Shown: piece by piece, positions 9,070 to 16,940 of the stretch
How the letters are laid out: each line of letters starts with the position of its first letter
Position numbering within the stretch: the first letter of the stretch is position 1
From: JALXCH01 sp964495805
Lineage (GTDB): Bacteria; Calditrichota; Calditrichia; RBG-13-44-9
Assembly (NCBI GenBank): GCA_964495805.1
Contig: CAZBWV010000038.1
Location: 1 to 64,000 of the forward strand
Direction of reading: 5' to 3'
Length of the DNA stretch: 64,000 nucleotides
Position numbers and translations under genes: made by a program
The notes under the pieces: generated by a model
The model's input: only the letters and a program-made list of their open reading frames with translations
What the model was told of the DNA's origin: nothing
Database searches by the model: none

Positions 9070-9098
9070 AAAGTATTACTTCACCCCAAAATTGTCAA
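9070..9098 (-). promoter_or_regulatory. Candidate sigma-70 promoter of the marR-antiporter operon
   Basis: On the minus strand a consensus -35 box TTGACA (9098-9093) is followed after 17 nt by TACTTT (9075-9070), about 30 bp upstream of the MarR start. Inverted-repeat elements surround it: TTTGAC near 9058-9064 against GTCAAG near 9094-9099, and CCTAAAAA (9051-9058) against TTTTTAGG (9111-9118). These could be operator half-sites, but this is inference. Confidence 0.45.
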
Positions 9099-9283
9099 GA
9101 GAAAAATATTTTTTTAGGAATCAAGAAATTATAGAGTCTTTTAATCGGGTATGATTTGAAACATGAACCGCTGCTGATTCAGTTTTGGTTGTTGGAATAA
9201 AGGAATTTTCTAATGAACATTTTTGCTTAAAGAAAAATTTCATTATATTGAATCCACAAGTTGATTAAAATAAGGAGAAACCT

Positions 9284-9736
9284 ATGAATAAAGAGCAATT
9301 ACAGGAGATAATTGAATTTGCCATCCAGCGCGAACAGGATGCAGCGGATTTTTATCGGGACCTGGCCGGACGGGTAAACAATAAAACCATTGCTGAGGAA
9401 TTGCTGAAATTCTCAGAAATTGAATTGGGACATAAGCGCAAATTGCAGAATCTGGACCTGGACAAAGTGGTGGGCCGTGAACCCCAAAAAGTAGCTAACC
9501 TGAAAATTGTCGATTACATGGTCAAACAGGAACCAAAACCGAACATGGATTGGCACGATGTGATCGCCATTGCCATGCAACGGGAAATTAAATCCATGGA
9601 ACTTTACCGCGATCTGGCTCAGCAGGTGGAGGACCCTCAGGTGAAAAATCTGCTGGAGAACCTCTCTGCCGAAGAAGCTGAGCACAAATTGTACTTCGAA
9701 CGCCTGTGGGACGAAGAAGTGCTGCTGGAGAATTAA
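9284..9736 (+). CDS. Ferritin-like di-iron domain protein
   Basis: 150 residues forming a predicted four-helix bundle. The expected di-iron ligands are visible: E17, E47xxH50, E101 and E131xxH134, a rubrerythrin/ferritin-like arrangement with two repeated halves. No rubredoxin domain is present. AAGGAG (9272-9277) lies 6 nt before the ATG. Proteins of this COG1633-like group are associated with iron or peroxide handling in anaerobes; the exact reaction is unknown. It is divergent from the MarR gene and stands alone. Confidence 0.85.
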   Translation: MNKEQLQEIIEFAIQREQDAADFYRDLAGRVNNKTIAEELLKFSEIELGHKRKLQNLDLDKVVGREPQKVANLKIVDYMVKQEPKPNMDWHDVIAIAMQREIKSMELYRDLAQQVEDPQVKNLLENLSAEEAEHKLYFERLWDEEVLLEN

Positions 9737-10088
9737 GGAATAGGGAGAGAGGGGGAATAGGGGATATAGGGGATATAAATGGATATAGGGGAATAGGAGT
9801 TGAGGGAGGGGGGAATCCAGATCGGGTGGTGGTGGGTTTTTCCCATTTCGGGAGGTGGTTTCAATGGAATTTGCCTTCCATCTTTTCCCTATTGAAAAAT
9901 GCGTTAAAAAACGAAATTGTTGCCTGAATCAAACCAACCAGCAAAATTTTTGACTAATTTTCCCCGAAGTAGCCGGAGGCGGAAGGGTCTTATTTGAGGG
10001 TTAGCGATTTGTAAATATGGGATATCTGTTGAATTGGCTAACTCATTGTATTAACTTTATTTTTTGAGAAAACGAACATCAGGGAAAA
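9737..10088. repeat. Intergenic region with G-rich near-repeats
   Basis: This 352-bp gap begins with short near-repeats of the type AATAGGGGATAT. G-runs of 3-6 occur at 9743-9745, 9751-9755, 9760-9763, 9769-9772, 9788-9791 and 9808-9813, enough for a G-quadruplex on the plus strand, just downstream of the ferritin-like gene. The rest is AT-rich upstream sequence of the amidase gene; no clear promoter or terminator hairpin was recognised. Confidence 0.6.
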
Positions 10089-11687
10089 ATGGACAGACGG
10101 GATTTTTTAAGGAACCTGCCCCTGCTGGGGGTGCTGGCATTTCGATTCAGCAATGCACTGGGAACGGCTGTTCCGCGTTTGTTCATTCCCCTGAACGATG
10201 CTGTCGGGCTTTCCACCGTCACCATCCAGAAAGAAGGACTGAGTCCGCTAAAACTGCCCGTCTGGTGGAATCATCAAGTGGCATACATTTCGGCATTTAA
10301 ATTTGCCGGTGGGTTCAATTTCCACACTTATTTCAACGATACCAAACGAAAAATTGTCCTGTACCTGCCGAACCACCAGGTTGTGGTAACCGCTAACAAT
10401 GCCTTCGTCATTGTGGACAAAGAGGCATATCAGATGCCTCTACCTGCCCTCTGGCAAAACGGGGAGATTTTTTTACCCCTGGAATACTTCATCGGTATTT
10501 TAAACCGCCACACTTCTCTACACTTTCGTTACGATTCTGCCACCGGCGAACTGAGCATGGCTCAGGGAAATTACAACATCACCGGAGTCAGCATTTCGGA
10601 GAAAAAGAACGGCACGGTTATCCGCGTTAAAACCACCAAACGGTTTAAGAAGGGCGAAATTACCACCGATATGCGTTACGGGTGGTTGCATGTGGACTTT
10701 TACGGTGGTAAAGCAGATGCTCATTTGCTGGATTCGGTGCGTCCGGCGGGGTTGGTTCGCAAAACCAAAATGTTTCAGTTCGACCAGCTGTTGAGCCTGG
10801 CTTTTTTGTTGCGCGAAGAACCGCTCTCCCGGGAAGTCATTTCCAAACCGGAGAACAACGAAGTGTTGATCGTTCTGCGCACCAAAGAGAATATTTCCGA
10901 TGAGGAACTGGCTGATTTACGGGAAGAAACCCCGGAAGCACCCACAGAGGAAATTCAAAAACAACTGGAAGCAGAGCGCCGGAAATGGTTGATTGACGTG
11001 GTGGTGATTGATGCCGGACACGGCGGGAAAGACCCCGGTGCAATTGGTGCGGGGAAATTGTATGAAAAGAATGTGGTGCTGCCCATCGCCAAAAAGTTAG
11101 GCAAAATCATCAAAAAAGAAATGCCTGAGGTGAAGGTGGTGTACACACGCACCAGCGATAAGTTCATTCCCCTGCGCCGCCGTACTCAGATTGCCAACGA
11201 AAATAATGGCAAGGTATTCATCAGCATTCATGCCAACAGTAATACGAAAAAACGAATCAGCGGATTTGAGACCTATATTCTGGGTCCCGAAAAAGGCGAC
11301 CGTGCCCGGGACGTGGTATTGAAGGAAAATTCGGTTATCCACTTCGAAGATGCCAGCACCCGTAAAAAGTACCAGGGAATTAACCAGATTCTGGCCACCA
11401 TGGCACAGAATGCCTTCTCCCGACAGAGTGAGTATCTGGCTTCGCTGGTGCAACAGGAACTGGACAAGCAATTACATTCCCTGCGTCTGCCCAATCGGGG
11501 AGTCAAACAGGGTCCCTTCTGGGTGATGGTGGGCGCCACTATGCCCAATATTCTTGTGGAAACCGGCTTCATCTCCAATCCCTACGACGCCAAAATTTTA
11601 CGTACCGCTGCCTATCAATACAAAATTGCCCGGGGTATTTTTGAGGGGCTGCGACGCTTCAAGCGGGATTACGAAAATGCCATTTAA
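10089..11687 (+). CDS. N-acetylmuramoyl-L-alanine amidase (Amidase_3, AmiC-like)
   Basis: 532 residues. The N-terminus MDRRDFLRNLPLLGVLAF resembles a Tat signal (RR-x-F-L-R). Residues about 40-160 look like a stalk or copper-amine-oxidase-N-like beta domain, followed by an AMIN-like beta region (about 160-265) and a charged linker. The catalytic Amidase_3 domain spans about 295-525 with Zn motifs IDAGHGGKDPG, a glutamate in LYEKNV, SIHAN, and the catalytic glutamate in NILVETGF. The enzyme cleaves the amide between MurNAc and L-Ala in peptidoglycan, usually for cell separation. Tat export fits E. coli AmiA/AmiC. It precedes glutamate racemase, another cell-wall gene. Confidence 0.9.
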   Translation: MDRRDFLRNLPLLGVLAFRFSNALGTAVPRLFIPLNDAVGLSTVTIQKEGLSPLKLPVWWNHQVAYISAFKFAGGFNFHTYFNDTKRKIVLYLPNHQVVVTANNAFVIVDKEAYQMPLPALWQNGEIFLPLEYFIGILNRHTSLHFRYDSATGELSMAQGNYNITGVSISEKKNGTVIRVKTTKRFKKGEITTDMRYGWLHVDFYGGKADAHLLDSVRPAGLVRKTKMFQFDQLLSLAFLLREEPLSREVISKPENNEVLIVLRTKENISDEELADLREETPEAPTEEIQKQLEAERRKWLIDVVVIDAGHGGKDPGAIGAGKLYEKNVVLPIAKKLGKIIKKEMPEVKVVYTRTSDKFIPLRRRTQIANENNGKVFISIHANSNTKKRISGFETYILGPEKGDRARDVVLKENSVIHFEDASTRKKYQGINQILATMAQNAFSRQSEYLASLVQQELDKQLHSLRLPNRGVKQGPFWVMVGATMPNILVETGFISNPYDAKILRTAAYQYKIARGIFEGLRRFKRDYENAI

Positions 11688-11779
11688 CCCCTCTGCTCTA
11701 TTCTACCCTGCGCATCCGGAACCGGTGCCAGATACAGGAAAAAAACCGGGAACTTACGAACAATTGCAATGGGAAGCAG

Positions 11780-12682
11780 ATGAGCGCATCTTCCTCCAGA
11801 GCCACTACCAATCTGCACGATCCCCGGCCCATCGGGGTTTTTGATTCCGGTGTGGGCGGACTGACTGTGGTCAAACAGCTTATGAAAACCCTTCCATCCG
11901 AAAGCATCGTGTATTTCGGAGATACCGCACGCATTCCGTACGGCACCAAGTCGGAAAAAACCGTGCGCCGCTTTGCTTTGGAGGATTCGTTTTTTCTGCT
12001 GGACAAAAATGTGAAAATGATTGTGGTGGCCTGTAATACCGCCTCTTCCATTGCCCTGGGTATGCTTCGGGAGGTTCTGGACATTCCGGTGGTTGGAGTC
12101 ATTTCACCTGGAGCAGAAGCTGCGGTACAGGCAACGCAGAATGGCAAAATCGGCGTGATTGGCACCGCTGCTACCATCCGCAGCGGAAGCTACCGGAAAG
12201 CGATCCTGCAACAACAACCGGACATCCAGGTGCTGGAACAGGCCTGCCCCTTGTTTGTTCCCCTGGTGGAAGAGGGCTGGATTGAGGATGAAGCTACTTA
12301 CCTGATTGCCCGGCGGTATCTGCGCCATTTAACGGACAACCACATCGACACACTCATCCTGGGGTGTACCCACTATCCTCTACTCAAAAATGTACTGCAA
12401 AAAATTGTGGGGCCGCAGGTGCAACTGATCGATTCCGGTGTGGAAACCGCCCGCACCGTGAAGCAGATTCTAAACCGCGAACAGATGCTGGCTCCCTCCG
12501 GCACGATTCCGGAACACCGCTTTTACCTGAGCGATCTGCCATACAAATTTCAGGAGATCGCCGAACGATTTCTGGAGCAAAGCATTCCCCATGTTCACAC
12601 GGTGAATCTGGAGGATTTCTTCCTGCACAAAGAAGAGGAATTCCGTAAAAAGTACCGTGATATTCTGGAAAAAATTTTTTAA
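11780..12682 (+). CDS. murI: Glutamate racemase
   Basis: 300 residues with the Asp/Glu racemase signatures: GVFDSGVGGLTV near the N-terminus, first catalytic cysteine in VACNTASS and second in LGCTHYPLL. It makes D-glutamate for peptidoglycan. A GGGAAG lies upstream of the chosen ATG; a short N-terminal tail of about 17 residues precedes the conserved domain. It lies 92 bp after the amidase gene in the same direction and 32 bp before the PorQ-type gene. Confidence 0.95.
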   Translation: MSASSSRATTNLHDPRPIGVFDSGVGGLTVVKQLMKTLPSESIVYFGDTARIPYGTKSEKTVRRFALEDSFFLLDKNVKMIVVACNTASSIALGMLREVLDIPVVGVISPGAEAAVQATQNGKIGVIGTAATIRSGSYRKAILQQQPDIQVLEQACPLFVPLVEEGWIEDEATYLIARRYLRHLTDNHIDTLILGCTHYPLLKNVLQKIVGPQVQLIDSGVETARTVKQILNREQMLAPSGTIPEHRFYLSDLPYKFQEIAERFLEQSIPHVHTVNLEDFFLHKEEEFRKKYRDILEKIF

Positions 12683-12714
12683 TATACCCATTGAATGAAA
12701 AACCGGGGTATGGA

Positions 12715-13668
12715 ATGAAAAAACGTCTTGTTTCCATCATATTGGGGGTTTTGTGGTTCAACGCATTGCTGTATGCCCAGGGGGGCGGCAACACCGGATT
12801 CGAATTCCTGCGTAATCAATACAGCCCCAGGGGAGCAGCTATGGCAGGAAACCTGTTTGCGGTGAAAAACGATCTGCATGCGGTGTTTTATAATCCCGCT
12901 GCCCTTTCCGGTAGTTCCAATCATCAATGGACAATTAATTACGTCGATCATCTGTTAGATTTCCAGGGGGGATTACTGGGTTATGCCCAACCGATTTCCC
13001 GTGTGGGTACGGTGCACGCCAATCTGATTTATTTTAATTACGGGGAATTTCAGGAAACCGACGAATTTGGTATCCGGACCGGCCGCTCTTTCGGCGCATC
13101 GGAGTTTGCCCTTTCGGTGGGAATGAGTCATACGCTGGGCGAAGGATTCGATTACGGAGTAACCATGCGTTACATTTTTTCCTCGCTGGATACTTACAAT
13201 GCTTCGGCCATTGCTCTGGATGCGGGACTGATTTACACGGCCGGTTTTATGAAGGACTTAACTTTTGGCCTTTCTCTACTCAATTTAGGAGCCACCCTGG
13301 ATAACTACACCGATGTGAAGGAGAAATTGCCGGTGACGTTGAATATTGGTTTTGCCAAACGGTTGGCTCACCTGCCTTTACTGCTCACCGGCAGTCTGGT
13401 GGATGTAGCTGCCAGCGACGACTCCTTTACCGACCGCATGAAGCGCTTTTCCATTGGCGGGGAATTTGATCTGAGCTCCATGATTCAATTTCGGCTGGGT
13501 TACCAGAACGAAGTTAATCGGGCGGTTAAACCACTGGGACGCACCGTGCTGGGCGGCGTGTCACTGGGGCTGGGCATCCACTGGCGACAATTCCGATTCG
13601 ATTATGCTTTCTCCAACTACGGTGATCTGGGAAACCAGAACCGAATTGGCATTACCGGAACGTTCTAA
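12715..13668 (+). CDS. porQ: PorQ-type outer-membrane protein (PorV/PorQ family)
   Basis: 317 residues from MKKRLVSIIL; an in-frame ATG 24 nt upstream is disfavoured because this one starts a clean signal peptide (to about LLYAQ). The mature N-terminus, GNTGFEFLRNQYSPRGAAMAG, followed by FYNPAAL, is typical of PorQ/PorV proteins (FadL-like barrels). The C-terminus ends in an aromatic residue as usual for outer-membrane barrels. PorQ is a component of the type IX secretion system in Bacteroidota; T9SS function here is inferred from family only, as no other Por genes are in view. Confidence 0.8.
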   Translation: MKKRLVSIILGVLWFNALLYAQGGGNTGFEFLRNQYSPRGAAMAGNLFAVKNDLHAVFYNPAALSGSSNHQWTINYVDHLLDFQGGLLGYAQPISRVGTVHANLIYFNYGEFQETDEFGIRTGRSFGASEFALSVGMSHTLGEGFDYGVTMRYIFSSLDTYNASAIALDAGLIYTAGFMKDLTFGLSLLNLGATLDNYTDVKEKLPVTLNIGFAKRLAHLPLLLTGSLVDVAASDDSFTDRMKRFSIGGEFDLSSMIQFRLGYQNEVNRAVKPLGRTVLGGVSLGLGIHWRQFRFDYAFSNYGDLGNQNRIGITGTF

Positions 13669-13671
13669 ACA

Positions 13672-13700
13672 AAAGGGGGCAAAAGCCCCCCCTTTTTTTA
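13672..13700 (+). terminator. Rho-independent terminator after porQ
   Basis: Stem GGGGGC (13675-13680), loop AAAA, GCCCCC (13685-13690), then a T-tract (13693-13699), 7 bp after the porQ stop. Confidence 0.85.
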
Positions 13701-13794
13701 TATGCGTTCGGCGAACAGCGTTTTCCGGATTCATCATCTCCCAGCAGTGACTCACCAAAAAACCTGCAATCAGCAACCACCTTTATCCCGGTTG

Positions 13795-15945
13795 CTATTG
13801 AACCACTTTTAGCTCCTTCAGCAGATATTCCACATGGTCAAATTTATCTAAAATAAACATGACGTAACGGATGTCCACACTGATGGTTCGGGTAAGCTGA
13901 ATGTTGTACTGGTAGTCGCTGGTCATAGCTTCGTAGTTTCCGTCGAAAGCGACACCGATAAGCTCGCCTTTTCCGTTCAGCACCGGACTTCCGGAATTTC
14001 CGCCGGTAATATCCGTGGTGTGCAGAAAATCCACCGCAATATCATTCAGCTCGTTATCCATCCATGGTCCGTAATCTTTATTATTGTACAACTCCACCAG
14101 TTTTTCAGGAGCATTGAACGGCGGTTCGCCGGTATTTTTTTCGATCACTCCTTTCAGGCTGGTTTTGGGCAAATAAATTACCGCATCACGGGGCATATAC
14201 CCTTTAACATCGCCGTAAGTAAACCGTAGTGTCCGGTTGGCATCCGGGTACAGCAGGCCACCTTTCCATTCGTAAATGGCACGGATGTACTGGGGGCGCA
14301 GCATGGAGATGGCACCGGCGAATTCCTTATTTTTCGTCTCTATGGGCATCATCACCTCGGCATATTTCCGGGCATACTCAATCATGGGATCATGCATCGC
14401 TTCCAGTTCCTTGCGTGATTTGTCGAACAGCGGAATGACCGAATTCAAGTCCTTGAACTGCGATTTCTCGTACAGCTCATCCACCCAGGCATCGATGGCT
14501 GCTTCGGCTTCGGCTCCGGTTTTCCCCTGCACAATTTCATCCACAAACGCCAGCCGCTGCCCTTCCGGCAATTCCAGCGCTTTTTTCAGGAATACTTTCA
14601 TCAACGCCTTGTCTGCATCCCGCACAAACATGGCATTCCGGTTTTTCAGATGTTCGATGGTGCGCTCGATGTTCTTTTCGGAAAACGCCGGATCACGCTC
14701 GGATTCTTTTTTCTCCTTTTCGATGGCGTAGCGGTAAGCCTGATACACCGTGGCGGGAAGACTGGCAAAGGAGAGTGCCCGCAGCACATTTCGGCGCTGA
14801 GCGTAGGTCATCAGGTTATCATAAAGCTTGCCGATATCCTGCAACACATGGCCGTACTTTTTCTTCATTTCCGGATGGGAATCGATGTACGCTTGCAGTT
14901 CCTGCTCCATCTTGCGTTTCTTTTCCAGCAAATGCAATTTCCGGAAGCCATCCAGCATTCCCTGATTGTTCTTCAACCCATTGTTCAAACCTTTGATGAA
15001 TCCGCTCACTTTAATGGCGACTTCGGGATTCTTCTTCGCTTCCTGCTCCAGGGTATGGATGGCAGTCTGAAACAGATCAATCTGGAAAGGATAATTCACA
15101 TTCTGATGGTAAGCGATGGAATAGGAAGAACGGTACCGATAGGTACGTCCCGGATAACCCATGATAAAGGTAAAATCGCCTTCACGGACTCCTGCACGAG
15201 AAATGGGGAAATAAACATCTGTTTTCAGTGGCACGTTCTCTTTGGAATAATCGGCAGGATTTCCTTTTTTATCCGCATACACACGGAAGAAGGAAAAGTC
15301 GCCGGTGTGGCGTGGCCACATCCAGTTGTCGATGTCGCCTCCGTAATTTCCGATAGATTGGGGTGGTGCGTACACCAGCCGCACATCTTTGTACCGCCTG
15401 TACAGGAAAAGGTAGTACTTCATACCGCTGAACATTTCCACCACTTCCGCTTCCAGATGTTTTTTCTTGTTCTCGTATTTGTCTTCTATCTCTTTTTGCC
15501 TGTGCGCCAGTGCTTCGTAGCGTTCCAGGGGTGTCATCCCTTCGTGCACTGCTTTGAGCACCTCGTCTGTGACATCCTTAAAATCCACCGTAAAGACCAC
15601 CTCGTATCCGGGGATGGGAATTTCTTCTTCCCGGGAGCGGGCAATAAACCCTTTCTGGATGTAGTTTTGCTCCGGTGTGGAAGCCCGCTGGATGGCACCA
15701 AACGCCACATGGTGATTGGTGAGAATCAGTCCGTTGGGCGATACCACCTCCCCCGTGCCTCCGTCAATTATCACCACAGCATCTTTGAGGTGGTACACCT
15801 GCTCCGGGGAGAGCTGCAATCCCCGTTGCTGCATCTGCTTCCAGGGTAAATCCTTCAGCTGGTCCAGCAGCCACATGCCTTCGTCGGCAAAGGCAAAATT
15901 CATCAATAAAAACAAAGCCACAAAAAACACAACCAGGCGTCTCAT
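13795..15945 (-). CDS. S46 family dipeptidyl peptidase (DPP7-like)
   Basis: 716 residues with a signal peptide ending near AFA/D. The chymotrypsin-like fold has its catalytic histidine in LTNHHVAFG (H78/H79) and serine in TGGNSGSP (S651). S46 peptidases are periplasmic or surface dipeptidyl aminopeptidases of FCB bacteria. The residue 18 positions after the catalytic serine, which sets P1 specificity (Arg in DPP11, Gly in DPP7), is glycine here (G669 in AFDGNY), predicting DPP7-like preference for hydrophobic rather than acidic residues. Length matches the family. It faces porQ convergently. Confidence 0.92.
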   Translation of the reverse strand: MRRLVVFFVALFLLMNFAFADEGMWLLDQLKDLPWKQMQQRGLQLSPEQVYHLKDAVVIIDGGTGEVVSPNGLILTNHHVAFGAIQRASTPEQNYIQKGFIARSREEEIPIPGYEVVFTVDFKDVTDEVLKAVHEGMTPLERYEALAHRQKEIEDKYENKKKHLEAEVVEMFSGMKYYLFLYRRYKDVRLVYAPPQSIGNYGGDIDNWMWPRHTGDFSFFRVYADKKGNPADYSKENVPLKTDVYFPISRAGVREGDFTFIMGYPGRTYRYRSSYSIAYHQNVNYPFQIDLFQTAIHTLEQEAKKNPEVAIKVSGFIKGLNNGLKNNQGMLDGFRKLHLLEKKRKMEQELQAYIDSHPEMKKKYGHVLQDIGKLYDNLMTYAQRRNVLRALSFASLPATVYQAYRYAIEKEKKESERDPAFSEKNIERTIEHLKNRNAMFVRDADKALMKVFLKKALELPEGQRLAFVDEIVQGKTGAEAEAAIDAWVDELYEKSQFKDLNSVIPLFDKSRKELEAMHDPMIEYARKYAEVMMPIETKNKEFAGAISMLRPQYIRAIYEWKGGLLYPDANRTLRFTYGDVKGYMPRDAVIYLPKTSLKGVIEKNTGEPPFNAPEKLVELYNNKDYGPWMDNELNDIAVDFLHTTDITGGNSGSPVLNGKGELIGVAFDGNYEAMTSDYQYNIQLTRTISVDIRYVMFILDKFDHVEYLLKELKVVQ

Positions 15946-15959
15946 AGAAGTCCTCCAGA

Positions 15960-16886
15960 TTAAATGGTATGTACAAACGTTTCCTTCTTTTCCCGGGCAA
16001 TGAGATGGTTCACTCTCCGATCGGTTGCCCGGCTTCCCCGAATCCCGATGATGAGTCCCATACTCAGACCCGCCAGCACATCGGTAAAGTAGTGATACTG
16101 TCCGTAAACAGTAGCAAGAGAAAGGCAGATGAGCATGGGTAAAATGACCAGATAAGCGATTCTGGGGCGAAATTTACGGACGAACAGAAAAATAACCGTG
16201 GCGACACCAACGTGAGAGCTGGGAAATGCCCCACCGCGGAATCCAACCCCGCTCATGAACTGACGCAGCCAGTTGCCCAGTGTGTAAGTATGGTAGGAAG
16301 CATGAATCTGCTCAGCCAGATAAAAGCGAGGTCCGGCGACCGGAAACAGGATGAAAATGAAATAGGAAAGGAAAAACGTCAACGTGACATAGTGAACTAA
16401 CTTTTCGAACAAATAGTACTTCCGGGAAAGGTAAAAAATAAATCCTCCCAGGGGAATGGTAAGCCAGTAAATGCTATATGAAATTTGCATGACTTCGGTC
16501 AACAAAGGCGAAACCCACTGCTGTACCCACAGGTTGGGTAATACGCCAAAAAGGGCTTTATCCACCCCTAATATCCAGGGATCAAATTCGCGGGGTGTGA
16601 TCATGTGAATCAGCGGTCCGACTTCCATATACAGAAACGGGAAGCTCATAACCACATACCAGTACCGGAAAAAGTGTACCACGGGATGCCGAAAGCCATC
16701 CAGGTAGGGCATCAGGAAAACAATGGCAACGCTCAGAACCAGATGAGCCACCAGATACAGTCCCCAGTGCGGTACGTTATTATGAAATACCCCAATAAGG
16801 ACCGTGAGGAAAAACCAGTACACAATCAGGTTTTTATCGAACAATTTTAACGAATGCCAGCGGTTAATCAAATATTTCCATTCCAT
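15960..16886 (-). CDS. PAP2 superfamily membrane phosphatase/transferase
   Basis: 308 residues with about six to seven predicted membrane helices. PAP2_3-type motifs are visible: FPVAGPRFYL, then GGAFPSSHVGV, then YHYFTDVLAG with the catalytic H-x3-D. This subgroup includes Aur1/IPC-synthase-like enzymes and undecaprenyl- or phosphatidate-type phosphatases; the substrate cannot be told from sequence. The stop is 15 bp upstream of the S46 peptidase start, so they may be co-transcribed. Confidence 0.85.
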   Translation of the reverse strand: MEWKYLINRWHSLKLFDKNLIVYWFFLTVLIGVFHNNVPHWGLYLVAHLVLSVAIVFLMPYLDGFRHPVVHFFRYWYVVMSFPFLYMEVGPLIHMITPREFDPWILGVDKALFGVLPNLWVQQWVSPLLTEVMQISYSIYWLTIPLGGFIFYLSRKYYLFEKLVHYVTLTFFLSYFIFILFPVAGPRFYLAEQIHASYHTYTLGNWLRQFMSGVGFRGGAFPSSHVGVATVIFLFVRKFRPRIAYLVILPMLICLSLATVYGQYHYFTDVLAGLSMGLIIGIRGSRATDRRVNHLIAREKKETFVHTI

Positions 16887-16940
16887 ATTATTGTCCGAAA
16901 GTGGATTACGCAGGTTTTGCTGAAAAGTTACCGGGCTTTA

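Noticed and set aside
9706..9927. 73-codon plus-strand open frame after the ferritin-like gene
   Set aside because: It is made largely of the G-rich near-repeat and starts inside the upstream gene.
14650..15849. 399-codon plus-strand open frame antisense to the S46 peptidase
   Set aside because: Shadow of a clear coding gene with conserved catalytic motifs on the minus strand.
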